DNA of 9,118 nt from Bacteroidales bacterium (GTDB lineage: Bacteria > Bacteroidota > Bacteroidia > Bacteroidales > F082): positions 1 to 9,118 of the forward strand of contig CAAGMM010000263.1 of assembly GCA_900771045.1 (NCBI GenBank), read 5' to 3'. Of the stretch, positions 1 through 8,897 are shown piece after piece. Within the stretch, counting starts at the first letter, position 1. Each line of letters begins with the position of its first letter. The notes below the pieces were generated by a model, which had not been told where the DNA came from, did not search any database, and saw only the letters and a program-made list of their open reading frames with translations. The translations under genes and the position numbers were made by a program.

Positions 1-522
1 AAGGGCGAGTTCCACATAGCCGCCGAAGTAAACCTGAAATCCGACTACACGCCGAAATATTCAACGCTGTTGGGTTCGTGTTCCATCAAGGGCAACGACC
101 TCGTCATTCTTGATGAAGACACATATCACACAATGGCTAAATACTTGATGTTCAAGCATAAAGATCATAACAAAATCGACAGCCTCAGCGTTGAGATTGT
201 CGCCAAGGGCAATGATGTCGATGTGTATCCGTTCCTCATAACGATGGACAAATACAGCTTCAAGTTGGAAGGCCGCCATCGTCTTGATATGACGTTCAAC
301 TACTCCGCAAAAGGCATCTCGCCCGGCTTCGTCTCGCATTTCGGCGTGAAAGTCCGCGACAAAGGAGACTCTTTCAAATGGAAACCCACTTTCTCGCTGA
401 GACGCAATAAATTCCAGAATCAGAAGAGCAAGAACCTTGACGACATTCAGGAAAAATTCCGCCGCATAGTGCAGAAAAACGCTCAAGACAATATTGAGAA
501 ATATTATAAACATTTTAAATAA
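1..522 (+). CDS. AsmA-like envelope protein, C-terminal part (5' end outside window)
   Basis: The frame is open from the first base and ends at TAA 520-522, giving 173 residues of a longer protein; the TTG at 70 is an internal codon, not a start. The visible part alternates short beta-type segments (for example GNDLVILDEDTY, then DVYPFLITMDKYSFKLEG followed by LDMTFNYS) and ends in a basic, Lys/Arg/Gln-rich tail. This layout resembles the C-terminal region of Bacteroidota AsmA-family proteins, where repeated beta strands build a long groove. Family members are anchored in the inner membrane and are implicated in outer-membrane assembly or lipid transport. The assignment rests on remembered pattern, since no diagnostic catalytic motif exists. 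The next gene starts 14 nt downstream on the same strand and encodes an outer-membrane protein, which fits an envelope role. Another large beta-rich envelope protein cannot be excluded. Confidence 0.6.
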   Translation, partial: KGEFHIAAEVNLKSDYTPKYSTLLGSCSIKGNDLVILDEDTYHTMAKYLMFKHKDHNKIDSLSVEIVAKGNDVDVYPFLITMDKYSFKLEGRHRLDMTFNYSAKGISPGFVSHFGVKVRDKGDSFKWKPTFSLRRNKFQNQKSKNLDDIQEKFRRIVQKNAQDNIEKYYKHFK

Positions 523-536
523 TATATTTGAATAAT

Positions 537-2168
537 ATGAAACGACTGATAATACTTTTTGCCGCTGTTTTTGCAGTACAAGTCGTTGATGCACAGAATC
601 TTATGTTGCCGTTGGACGACACTTACAGTTATCGTGAGCAGGCTGCGGCATATAGTTCAAGACAGCATTTTCATACGGCTTTGAAAGGCTTGACGGCGTT
701 CGACCTCGACAAAATAACCAATGTTGACAGCATTCGTTCCATAGACTATATCAAACCGGAACGCAGCTACGTCTGGAATTCCGTCTTTAATAAAGACGTG
801 TTGAGATACAGGGACGAAAACTTCTTCGTCGCCGCCAACCCAATTTTGGATTTTGAAGTCGGCAAAGACAAAAGCCGCACGATTTGGGAAAACCGCCGCG
901 GCATCGAGATAAAGGGCGACATTTATTCGAAGGTTTCGTTTTATTTTCAACTGAATGAGACACAGTTGGTGCTTCCCGAATATTTAGACCGATTCGTCAA
1001 ACAGAACGGCGTCGTCCCTGGGCAGGGCGGCTGCAGCAAGTTTAAGACTGACGGTTTCGACATCAAGACGACGGCGTCGGCGTACATCAACTGGCGTATG
1101 GCGAATTGGTTTACCGCGACATTTGGATACGGCAAAAACTTCATCGGAGACGGCTATCGCTCAATGCTCATCTCCGATAACGCCTATTCTTATCCGTATC
1201 TGAGGCTCACCGCCGATTTCTGGCATCTGCAATATTCCTGCATTTATTCGCAAATGACCGACAAAAACACGCTTTTCGTTATCGATGACGCCAACACGGA
1301 CGTCGCGAGATACGGCCGCAAATGGGTTGTGATGCATTACCTCGACTGGGCTGTCACGAAGAGAATCAACATCGGTTTTTTTGATGTTATGGTGGCGCGG
1401 GCGCAAAACAGCGACGGAACAAACAGAGGCTTTGATATTCAATATATTAACCCGATAATCTATCTCAGACAGGCAGATTATTATTCCGGAAATTCGCCTG
1501 ACAACGCACTTTTGGGATTCAATGCGAGCATCATTCTCGGCAAACACACCACTATTTACGGGCAATTTATGCTTGACGAAATGATTTTCAAGGACTTTAT
1601 AAGTTTTAAGGGAATGCTTCACAACAAGCAGTCGTACCAACTCGGCGTGAAAAGTTACGACTGTTTCGGCGTTGAAAACCTCTTTCTTCAGCTTGAGGGA
1701 AACATAGTCAGGCCTTATATGTATTCGCATCATTCCGGGATGGACAACTATGCGCATTACAATCAGCCGCTTGCTCATCCGTGGGGCGCAAACTTCTGGG
1801 AATGCGTCGTGAGGGCACAATACAACTACAAACGCCTTTATTTTCAATATAAATTCAATGGCGGACAGTGGGGCGACGACAAGGAAAGCGGATATTACGG
1901 GCACAATATCTTCCTCGACTATAAAAATGCCGTCGTTATCGACTATGAAAATTGGAAAGAAGGGCATTATCTTCTCACCGGACAGAAAAACACCTTGATA
2001 ATGAATGATTTAACAGTATCGTGGCTTGTCAATCCGTCATATAACCTTAATATTTTCGTCGAAGGGACGCAGCGTTCGCGCAAGATTCAGGACGGCGGAA
2101 ACGAAAACGCCTTCATCGTCAGTTTCGGCTTGAGAACCAGCCTCGACAGACATTATTACGATTTTTAG
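537..2168 (+). CDS. RemB/Wzi-like outer-membrane beta-barrel protein
   Basis: A 543-residue exported protein. I place the start at ATG 537 rather than the in-frame TTG at 528, because ATG gives a clean signal peptide: MKR, a hydrophobic stretch (LIILFAAVFAVQVV), then cleavage near DA-Q at residues 18-20. The mature part is rich in Tyr, Phe and Trp with alternating strands, and it ends in Phe (HYYDF), the usual terminal aromatic of barrels inserted by the BAM machinery. The block FGYGKNFIGDGYRS (about 196-209) followed by SYPYLRLTADFW (218-229) matches my memory of the RemB gliding-related proteins of Flavobacteria and the capsule-assembly Wzi family. Length is close to that of RemB. Role is inferred: surface polysaccharide binding or assembly, or a motility-associated surface protein. 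It lies between an AsmA-like gene and manC with 14- and 12-nt gaps, which supports co-transcription and a link to surface glycans. No gliding genes are visible here, so motility is not supported by context. Confidence 0.6.
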   Translation: MKRLIILFAAVFAVQVVDAQNLMLPLDDTYSYREQAAAYSSRQHFHTALKGLTAFDLDKITNVDSIRSIDYIKPERSYVWNSVFNKDVLRYRDENFFVAANPILDFEVGKDKSRTIWENRRGIEIKGDIYSKVSFYFQLNETQLVLPEYLDRFVKQNGVVPGQGGCSKFKTDGFDIKTTASAYINWRMANWFTATFGYGKNFIGDGYRSMLISDNAYSYPYLRLTADFWHLQYSCIYSQMTDKNTLFVIDDANTDVARYGRKWVVMHYLDWAVTKRINIGFFDVMVARAQNSDGTNRGFDIQYINPIIYLRQADYYSGNSPDNALLGFNASIILGKHTTIYGQFMLDEMIFKDFISFKGMLHNKQSYQLGVKSYDCFGVENLFLQLEGNIVRPYMYSHHSGMDNYAHYNQPLAHPWGANFWECVVRAQYNYKRLYFQYKFNGGQWGDDKESGYYGHNIFLDYKNAVVIDYENWKEGHYLLTGQKNTLIMNDLTVSWLVNPSYNLNIFVEGTQRSRKIQDGGNENAFIVSFGLRTSLDRHYYDF

Positions 2169-2180
2169 TTTGAATAAAAT

Positions 2181-3239
2181 ATGAATAACTATTGCGTCAT
2201 TATGGCCGGCGGCATCGGAAGTCGTTTTTGGCCTTTAAGTAAGGACAATTATCCGAAACAGTTCCTCGACATCCTCGGAACGGGAAAGAGTTTTATCAGA
2301 AGCACATACGAGCGTTTCAGTCCGGTTATTCCTGATAAAAACTTCCTCGTCGTCACCAATGCGGCCTATAAAGGCCTTGTGTTACAGCATCTTCCAGAGT
2401 TGAAGCCGGAACAGGTGTTGTGCGAGCCGGCGCGTCGCAACACAGCACCGTGCATAGCTTACGCTATGTTCAACATTATGAGCAAGGACGATGACGCCAA
2501 CGTCGTGGTGACACCGGCCGACCATCTTGTCACAAACGAGGTTGAGTTTCAAAGGATTATAAACGTAGGTTTTGATTTTTTAGGGAAAGACGGACATCAC
2601 GACGACCTTTTGACGATAGGCATTAAGCCGAGTCGCCCGGAAACGGGATACGGCTATATTCAGGTCCCGAAAAGCCAACAGCTTCCCGAAGTCGTTGAGG
2701 TTGAGATGTTTAAGGAGAAACCTAATTACGAAACGGCGTTGAAGTTCGTCGCCGAAGGCAATTATTTTTGGAATTCGGGCATCTTTATCTGGACTTTGAA
2801 GGGCATAATGCGGGCTTTCAACAGCTTCCTTCCCGACATCGTCGGCGTTTTTGAGAAAGGTAAGAACTGTTTCGGCACGACGGAGGAACAGGACTTCATC
2901 AACGAAAACTTCTGCAAATGCCAGAACATCAGCATCGACTACGGCGTTATGGAAAAAGCCGTCAACACGCACACTATTCCGGCGGATTTCGGTTGGAGTG
3001 ACATTGGAACGTGGGGCTCGCTTTTCACGCACGCCAAGAAAGACGATAACAACAACGCAATCAGCGGGAAAGTCGTTTCCGTTGATAATAAAAACACCGT
3101 CATCAACATCGAGAGCGGTGTTGAGGCCGTGATAGAAGGGCTCAGCGACTGTCTTGTGGCCTACCGCGACAAATCGCTCCTCGTCTGCAGGCTCCGTGAC
3201 GAACAGCAGATAAAGGTTTGGATTGAAGGGCTGAAATAA
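2181..3239 (+). CDS. manC: Mannose-1-phosphate guanylyltransferase (GDP-mannose synthesis)
   Basis: Cytosolic enzyme joining mannose 1-phosphate and GTP to GDP-mannose and diphosphate, which supplies mannose (and, through GDP-fucose, fucose) for glycans. The 352-residue protein shows the sugar-nucleotidyltransferase signature: AGGIGSRFWPLS at 9-20 with PKQF at 25-28 (nucleotide binding), EPARRNTAP at 82-90, TPADH at 111-115 (metal-binding Asp114), PETGYGYI at 153-160, FKEKP at 177-181, NSGIF at 198-202, IDYGVMEKA at 252-260 and DFGWSDIGTW at 269-278. It carries only the transferase domain and a short C-terminal beta-helix-like part. The cupin mannose-6-phosphate isomerase domain of the roughly 480-residue bifunctional enzymes is absent, so isomerisation must be done by another gene. 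ATG 2181 lies 12 nt after the preceding stop and fits the conserved N-terminus exactly. Operon position with envelope genes suggests the product feeds surface polysaccharide. Confidence 0.95.
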   Translation: MNNYCVIMAGGIGSRFWPLSKDNYPKQFLDILGTGKSFIRSTYERFSPVIPDKNFLVVTNAAYKGLVLQHLPELKPEQVLCEPARRNTAPCIAYAMFNIMSKDDDANVVVTPADHLVTNEVEFQRIINVGFDFLGKDGHHDDLLTIGIKPSRPETGYGYIQVPKSQQLPEVVEVEMFKEKPNYETALKFVAEGNYFWNSGIFIWTLKGIMRAFNSFLPDIVGVFEKGKNCFGTTEEQDFINENFCKCQNISIDYGVMEKAVNTHTIPADFGWSDIGTWGSLFTHAKKDDNNNAISGKVVSVDNKNTVINIESGVEAVIEGLSDCLVAYRDKSLLVCRLRDEQQIKVWIEGLK

Positions 3240-3276
3240 AAGGCTGAAGTTATAAAACCCACCTTAAAACGAGTTC

Positions 3277-5097
3277 TTATTCCGCAAACAAGGAGTCTAT
3301 CTCATTCTGAAAATGTTCGCTGATGGTTTTGCGGCGCAGTTTCAGGCTCGGCGTTATCTCGCCTTTGTCGATAGTCCATTCCCTGTCTAAAAGTTGAAAT
3401 TTCTTAACACGTTCATAATCACCGAAAAACTTGTTGAATTTATCGGTTTCTGTGCGATAAAGGTTTATGACTTCCTTCTTTTTGACGGCTTCGCTGTCCG
3501 ACACATATTCTACGTTGTTTTCGCGGCACCACGAACGAAGATATTCAAAATTCGGCACTATGAGTGCGGCGGCGAACTTTTGGTTTTCCCCGACGACCAT
3601 AATGTTATTCAGCAGCGGCGATTCAGAAAACTTATTCTCTATCAATGCGGGCGAGATATATTTTCCCATCGAATCCTTGAAAATTTCCTTTATGCGCCCC
3701 GTTATGTGCAGCATTCCGTCTTCGTCAAACTCGCCTTTGTCGCCGGTATGGAAGAATCCGTCTTTGTCAATGGCCTCGCGTGTTTTGACTTCGTCTTTAT
3801 AATAGCCTTTCATCACTGCCGGGCCTTTCACAAGGATTTCCCCGGTTTCGGCATCCGTCTTTATCTCGTGTCCGACGGGGATGCCCACGGTTCCGCCCTT
3901 CAGTTTCCCGGCAACGAGACTGTTGGTGCAGATGACTGGCGAAGTCTCTGTAAGACCGTAGCCTTCCACGATAGGGATGCCCATTGCGGAGAAAACTTTC
4001 ACAAGGCGCGGTTGCACTGCCGCTCCCCCGCTGATGATGAGCTGCAACTCACCGCCGAGGACTTTCTTTATCTCCTTGAAGACAAACTGGTCGGCCAAAG
4101 CGAGCTGCATCTTCAGCATCGGGCTGTTGTTTCTGTTGGTCTCGTCATACTGGTCGGCGAGGGAGAAAGCCCAGTCGAAGAGTTTCTTCTTCACGCCTTT
4201 CAGTTTCTCGCCTTTCCGCATTATCGTCAGGTATATTTTCTCGATGACGCGCGGCACGGTTGAGAAATGGTGCGGTTTGACTTCCGCGATGTCGCGCATT
4301 ATAGTACCCACATTCTCAACATAATAGTTCATACAGCCGATATACACGTGACTATACTGCACCGACCTCTCGTAGATGTGCGACAAGGGCAGGTAACTGA
4401 TGCTCCTGTGCGTCTCATCAATGGGATAATGAACGCAATATGTCGCGACATCCTTCATAAGGTTGTCGTGAGTGAGCATAACGCCTTTGGGTGTGCCCAT
4501 CGTGCCGGAAGTATAAAGCATCGTCGCTACGTCTTCCGGCTTTATGGATTTTTCGATGTCATCGAGAGCCTCCTTCATCTCGTCAAGATGCTTTCTTCCA
4601 TCTTCCAAAAGGTCGTCGAAAAGTTTCAGATTATCAACGGGGTTAAGTGAAAAAATATGTTCTATCGACGTTATCGTTGAGACTATGTCCTCTATTTTAG
4701 CATAAAGCGTTTTTCCTTCTATGAATATGATTTTGGCTTCAGAATGCAGGAAGATATAGCTGAAATCGTTGTGGCTGACGGTCGGATAGATGGGTATGAC
4801 GACGGCTCCTATCTGTTGTGCCGCGAAGTCGATGATGTTCCACTTCGGGCTGTTGTTTGCGACGATGGCCACGCGGTCGCCTTTCGTCACGCCGAGCCTC
4901 ATCAACCCGACGCTCACGGCGTTTGTCGCTTCGGCAAAACGCACGCCGTTATAAGTGTCCCATCTGCCGTTGACTTTTCCCGCGAACATAACGTGTTCAG
5001 TACCGAACTTCTTGACGAAACGAGGTATCAAATCAAATGTCCTTGACGGAACATCTGTCAGTACGGGGACAGGATTAGTCTGGAAGTCTTTACCCAT
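3277..5097 (-). CDS. Long-chain fatty acid-CoA ligase (AMP-forming, FadD15 type)
   Basis: Activates long-chain fatty acids with ATP and CoA, through an acyl-adenylate, to acyl-CoA. The 606-residue protein is full length for the FadD15/long-chain branch of the adenylate-forming superfamily. Motifs in order: YTSGTMGTPKG at 195-205 (phosphate loop), SYLPLSHIYER at 234-244, the PRVIEK segment near 282-287, GGAAVQPRL at 358-366 (binding pocket), GYGLTETSPV at 379-388 (adenine/catalytic), FFHTGD at 448-453 (ribose-binding Asp453), GRIKEIFK at 467-474 (hinge) and ITPSLKLRRK at 581-590, where Lys586 is the likely A10 catalytic lysine. No signal peptide or membrane segment is evident. The start at 5097 lies 12 nt downstream of the purL stop on the same strand, so it is probably translated from a purL transcript. 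Exact acyl-chain preference cannot be read from sequence. Confidence 0.93.
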   Translation of the reverse strand: MGKDFQTNPVPVLTDVPSRTFDLIPRFVKKFGTEHVMFAGKVNGRWDTYNGVRFAEATNAVSVGLMRLGVTKGDRVAIVANNSPKWNIIDFAAQQIGAVVIPIYPTVSHNDFSYIFLHSEAKIIFIEGKTLYAKIEDIVSTITSIEHIFSLNPVDNLKLFDDLLEDGRKHLDEMKEALDDIEKSIKPEDVATMLYTSGTMGTPKGVMLTHDNLMKDVATYCVHYPIDETHRSISYLPLSHIYERSVQYSHVYIGCMNYYVENVGTIMRDIAEVKPHHFSTVPRVIEKIYLTIMRKGEKLKGVKKKLFDWAFSLADQYDETNRNNSPMLKMQLALADQFVFKEIKKVLGGELQLIISGGAAVQPRLVKVFSAMGIPIVEGYGLTETSPVICTNSLVAGKLKGGTVGIPVGHEIKTDAETGEILVKGPAVMKGYYKDEVKTREAIDKDGFFHTGDKGEFDEDGMLHITGRIKEIFKDSMGKYISPALIENKFSESPLLNNIMVVGENQKFAAALIVPNFEYLRSWCRENNVEYVSDSEAVKKKEVINLYRTETDKFNKFFGDYERVKKFQLLDREWTIDKGEITPSLKLRRKTISEHFQNEIDSLFAE

Positions 5098-5109
5098 AAT
5101 GTCTGTTTT

Positions 5110-8100
5110 TTATTTTTTGTTTTGCTCAATCCACTTTCTCGCATTGATGAAGGCTTCAATCCAAGGCGTAACCTCGTCGTTTTTGCGTTTTTCGGGATAA
5201 TAGGCCCACTGCCACGGCAGGAAAGCCCTCTCAAGATGCGGCATCATAGCGAGATGACGTCCGTCGTTGGAGCAGATCGCCGCCGTTGACCAGTCGCTGC
5301 CGTTCGGATTGGCAGGATATTCGTCGTAGCCGTAACGCATTGCGATGTTGTATTTGTCCTTATAACACGGGAAGTTGAATTTGCCTTCTCCGTGCGCCGC
5401 CCAGATGCCGAGGCGCGTCCCGACGAGCGTAGAGAGCATTATGCTGTTGCTGAACGTCACGTCAACGCTGATGAACGACGACTCGAATTTGTGCGAATCG
5501 TTGTGAAGCATCTTCGGATGGTCGTCGTGTTTGGGGTAGATGAGGTTCATCTCCGTCATAAGCTGGCAGCCGTTGCACACGCCGAGGCTCATAGTGTCTT
5601 TGCGCGCGTAGAACTTGCGGATGGCGTTGCGTGCCTTCGTGTTGAACTGCAAAGCGCCCGCCCAGCCTTTGGCGGAACCGCACACGTCGGAGTTGGAGAA
5701 ACCGCCGACGAAGACGATCATATTGACGTCGCTGAGGTCTTCCCTGCCGCTGATGAGGTCGGTGGTGTGAACGTCTTTCACGTCAAAGCCGGCGAGATAA
5801 AGAGCGTAGGCCATCTCGCGTTCGCTGTTGTTGCCTTTCTCCCTGATGATGGCGGCCCTTATCCCCGAAGGCGTTCTCCTGTGCAAATCTATGCCGAGGT
5901 CGGCAGCCTTTCCGCTGAATCCGGCGTTGAAGTCGAAGTGCAGATCCTGACGTTTGTAGTTTCTGAAACGCTCACGCGCCTTCTGTTCGCCACTCTGACG
6001 GCAGTCGAGAAGATACGATGTCTTAAACCAGATGTCGCGCAACGTGTCGATGTCGAGTTTCTGGTATTCGTCGTTGAATTTTACATCAAGTCGGCGGCCT
6101 GCAACGGGTTTCCCGATGACGACGTAGTCTATTTCCGCCTTGTCGAGAACTTCTTTTGCCGCCCCGCCACGAACCTGTATCACGACTGAAGGCTGCTCGC
6201 TGAACAAAGCCCTTGCGAAGTCAACGGCTCCGATGTTGCTGAGGTCGATGTCCATACCGCCTTCGACGTTGGCAAAACACATCTCGAGCAGCGTCGTGAC
6301 AAGACCACCCGCGCTTACGTCATGACCGGCCAAGACGAGGCCTTCCTCAATCAGTTTCTGCAAGGCGTTGAAGCATTTCTTGAAATATTCCGCATCTCTC
6401 ACGTCCGAAGCCTTGTCGCCGACGGCGTTACGCAGCTGTGCGAAACTGCTTCCCCCGATGTTGAAGTCGTCTTTAGAAAAATCAATGTAGAGAATCTCCG
6501 TCTCCGTATCATTCTTCAGTACCGGCGATACGGCTTTGTGAATATCATCAACCTCGCCGACTGCTGACACGATGACGGTGCCGGGGGCGATGACTTTCTG
6601 TCCGTCAGGATATTTCTGCGTCATCGAAAGTGAGTCTTTTCCTGTCGGGACGTTGATTCCGAGGGCGATGACAAAGTCGCTTAAAGCTTTGACGGCCTTG
6701 TAGAGACGGGCGTTTTCGCCTTCGTTTTTGGCGGGCCACATCCAGTTGGCGCTCAGCGAAACACCATTTAAATTATGCGTTATGGGAGCCCAGACCAAGT
6801 TCGTCAGTGATTCGGCGACAGACAGTCTTGAGCCGCAGGCCGGGTCGATGAGTCCCGCCGCAGGTGCGTGTCCGAGAGCCGTCCCGATACCTTTAACGCC
6901 TTGATAATCAAGTGCGCTGATGCCGAGATTGTTCAACGGCAGCTGAATCGGGCCGGCACACTGCTGCATAGCGACGCGGCCGGTAACCGAACGGTCAACC
7001 TTGTTTGTGAGCCAGTCTTTGCAAGCCACGGCTTCAAGTTGAAGTATGTCGGCGATATATTGCCCGATGTCTTTTTTGTTATATTTGACCGCATTAAAAC
7101 GATAAGGTTTGTCGGTGTCGGTGAGGACGGTTTTGGGCGTACTTCCGAAGAAGTCGGAGAGCGAGAGGTCAATCGGGGCTTCACCTTCCTTGCGTATGAA
7201 GCGGAGACGCTGGTCGTTTGTGGCTTTTCCGACGACGAAATAAGGCGCGCGTTCGCGTTTAGCCGTCTCTTCCAATATCTTTGCGTCTTTCTCTCTCACG
7301 AGAAGACCCATTCTTTCCTGTGACTCGTTGCCGATTATCTCTTTGTCTGACAATGTGTTATCGCCGACGGGAAGCGCATCGACATTCACAACGCCGCCGC
7401 TCTGGTCTATCAGTTCGGAGAGGCAGTTGAGGTGGCCGCCAGCGCCGTGGTCGTGGATGGAGCGTATCGGGTTGTCGTCACTCTCGACCATAGCGCGAAT
7501 CACGTTGGAGACGCGTTTCTGCATTTCCGGATTGGCGCGCTGCACGGCGTTGAGTTCGATGGCGTTGCTGTATTGTCCGGTATCGACGCTCGAGACAGCG
7601 CCGCCGCCCATGCCTATGCGGTAGTTGTCGCCGCCGAGGACGACGATGAGGTCGCCTTCTTCGGGCTCTTCCTTGACGCTGTCGTCTTTACGCGCAAAAC
7701 CGATGCCGCCCGCGAGCATTATGACTTTGTCGTAGCCGAAAGAGACACCTTCCTTGTGTTCAAAGGTGAGAAGACTTCCGTTGATGAGGGGCTGTCCGAA
7801 TTTGTTACCGAAGTCGGAGGCTCCGTTTGACGCCTTGATGAGTATATCCGAAGGGCTCTGATAGAGCCATTTTCTCTCTTCGCTGCCTTCTTCCCAGACA
7901 CGTCCTTTGTCGGTGCGCGGGTACGATGTCATATAGACGGCCGTTCCTGCAAGTGGGAGGCTTCCTTTTCCACCGGCGAGGCGGTCTCTTATCTCGCCGC
8001 CCGAGCCTGTAGCCGCACCGTTGAAAGGCTCGACGGTAGTCGGGAAGTTATGCGTCTCGGCCTTCAGTGAGATGACGGAGTCGATGTCCTTTACCTTGTA

Positions 8101-8793
8101 GAAGTCAGATTTTTCGGGCGATGCCGGGGCGAACTGTTCGACTTTCGGGCCGAGGATGAAGGCCACGTTGTCTTTGTATGCCGAAACGAGTTGGTTTTTA
8201 TTCTCCTTTGATGTCTTCTTGATGAGAGCGAACAGCGTGTCGGGCATTTCTTTTCCGTCGATGACGAATGTGCCGTTGAAGATTTTGTGTCGGCAGTGCT
8301 CCGAATTCACTTGTGCGAAGCCGTAAACCTCGCTGTCGGTGAGTGGGCGTTTTATCTTTTTGCTGATGCCCTGAAGATATTCTATTTCCTCGCGGCTGAG
8401 TGCAAGACCTTCCTGTTCGCTGTATTTCGCGATGTCTTCGATATGGCGCAGCGGTTCGGGCTTGCGTGCCGTCTTGAACACATTTTGAGTCAGGTTTTCG
8501 TATTTGTTCTGAAGAAGCGGGTCGAATGTCGCTTTGTCGTCGAAACAGACGAATTCCTCAATGCGCGTGACACCGCTGATGCCCATGTTTTGGGCTATCT
8601 CGACGGCGTTGGTGCTCCATGGGGTTATCATCTCGCGCCGCGGCCCGACGAAGACGCCGTTTATAGAATCGTCAGCATTTTTTTTCGCATTCCCAAACAG
8701 CCACGAGAGTTTGGAGACAGATGATTCAGACTGTTCAACAGAACTCTCAACGGCAATGACGGTCTTTTTAGAAGTTTCAAAGAAAATAATCAT
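5110..8793 (-). CDS. purL: Phosphoribosylformylglycinamidine (FGAM) synthase, large single-chain type
   Basis: Fourth step of purine biosynthesis: FGAR + glutamine + ATP to FGAM + glutamate + ADP + Pi, in the cytosol. The 1227-residue chain has the full architecture: a short N-terminal domain (to about 120), linker, two ATP-grasp-unrelated PurM-like synthetase halves, and a C-terminal class I glutaminase from about 978. Landmarks: VNSEHCRHKIFNG with His166 (equivalent, from memory, to His216 of the Salmonella enzyme), KAETHNFP at 244-251, GNESQERMG at 488-496, ACGSRLSVAES at 652-662, GHDVSAGG at 823-830. The glutaminase triad is present: Cys1073 in GVCNGCQ, His1134 and Glu1136 in AHGEG. It is about 70 residues shorter than the E. 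coli enzyme, mainly before His166, as is usual in Bacteroidota. The ATG at 8793 matches the family N-terminus (IIFFET) and lies behind a good promoter element. It is the first gene of a unit with the acyl-CoA ligase downstream. Confidence 0.98.
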   Translation of the reverse strand: MIIFFETSKKTVIAVESSVEQSESSVSKLSWLFGNAKKNADDSINGVFVGPRREMITPWSTNAVEIAQNMGISGVTRIEEFVCFDDKATFDPLLQNKYENLTQNVFKTARKPEPLRHIEDIAKYSEQEGLALSREEIEYLQGISKKIKRPLTDSEVYGFAQVNSEHCRHKIFNGTFVIDGKEMPDTLFALIKKTSKENKNQLVSAYKDNVAFILGPKVEQFAPASPEKSDFYKVKDIDSVISLKAETHNFPTTVEPFNGAATGSGGEIRDRLAGGKGSLPLAGTAVYMTSYPRTDKGRVWEEGSEERKWLYQSPSDILIKASNGASDFGNKFGQPLINGSLLTFEHKEGVSFGYDKVIMLAGGIGFARKDDSVKEEPEEGDLIVVLGGDNYRIGMGGGAVSSVDTGQYSNAIELNAVQRANPEMQKRVSNVIRAMVESDDNPIRSIHDHGAGGHLNCLSELIDQSGGVVNVDALPVGDNTLSDKEIIGNESQERMGLLVREKDAKILEETAKRERAPYFVVGKATNDQRLRFIRKEGEAPIDLSLSDFFGSTPKTVLTDTDKPYRFNAVKYNKKDIGQYIADILQLEAVACKDWLTNKVDRSVTGRVAMQQCAGPIQLPLNNLGISALDYQGVKGIGTALGHAPAAGLIDPACGSRLSVAESLTNLVWAPITHNLNGVSLSANWMWPAKNEGENARLYKAVKALSDFVIALGINVPTGKDSLSMTQKYPDGQKVIAPGTVIVSAVGEVDDIHKAVSPVLKNDTETEILYIDFSKDDFNIGGSSFAQLRNAVGDKASDVRDAEYFKKCFNALQKLIEEGLVLAGHDVSAGGLVTTLLEMCFANVEGGMDIDLSNIGAVDFARALFSEQPSVVIQVRGGAAKEVLDKAEIDYVVIGKPVAGRRLDVKFNDEYQKLDIDTLRDIWFKTSYLLDCRQSGEQKARERFRNYKRQDLHFDFNAGFSGKAADLGIDLHRRTPSGIRAAIIREKGNNSEREMAYALYLAGFDVKDVHTTDLISGREDLSDVNMIVFVGGFSNSDVCGSAKGWAGALQFNTKARNAIRKFYARKDTMSLGVCNGCQLMTEMNLIYPKHDDHPKMLHNDSHKFESSFISVDVTFSNSIMLSTLVGTRLGIWAAHGEGKFNFPCYKDKYNIAMRYGYDEYPANPNGSDWSTAAICSNDGRHLAMMPHLERAFLPWQWAYYPEKRKNDEVTPWIEAFINARKWIEQNKK

Positions 8794-8821
8794 ATCGCTC
8801 GTACAATATTATTTCGATTTG

Positions 8822-8829
8822 CAAAGTTA
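8822..8829 (-). promoter_or_regulatory. Predicted -7 promoter element of purL
   Basis: Read on the minus strand this is TAACTTTG, an exact match to the Bacteroidota -7 consensus TAnnTTTG. It ends 28 nt before the purL ATG, implying a 5' leader of roughly 20 nt. An upstream TTTG (in TTTTTTGAG, minus strand) lies 24 nt from it, slightly beyond the usual 19-21 nt spacing of the -33 element, so the -33 assignment is weak. No PurR-like operator or riboswitch fold is evident in the short leader. Confidence 0.6.
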
Positions 8830-8897
8830 AGAAATTTACGTCAAATTGAAACTCAAAAAATAAATGTGGGTTCTGTAAATTTTAAGATGAACCTTAA

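Noticed and set aside
528..536. TTG start for the RemB-like gene
   Set aside because: ATG 537, three codons later, gives the standard signal-peptide start; the TTG adds only Asn-Asn before it.
1161..1967. 268-codon open frame antisense to the RemB-like gene
   Set aside because: It lies wholly inside a gene with signal peptide and family motifs, and its translation shows no domain pattern. It looks like a by-product of codon bias on the opposite strand.
3229..3276. Possible terminator between the convergent manC and acyl-CoA ligase genes
   Set aside because: The 37-nt gap has no stem of useful length. The only repeat is a direct GGCTGAA pair (3229-3235, 3242-3248), which does not form a hairpin.
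3394..4263. 289-codon open frame antisense to the acyl-CoA ligase
   Set aside because: It fully overlaps conserved ligase motifs and has no recognisable domain or plausible start context.
5392..6189. 265-codon open frame antisense to purL, rich in Val, Glu, Arg and Ala
   Set aside because: It covers the PurL glutaminase region, whose catalytic residues are intact on the minus strand. The composition is typical of an antisense shadow.
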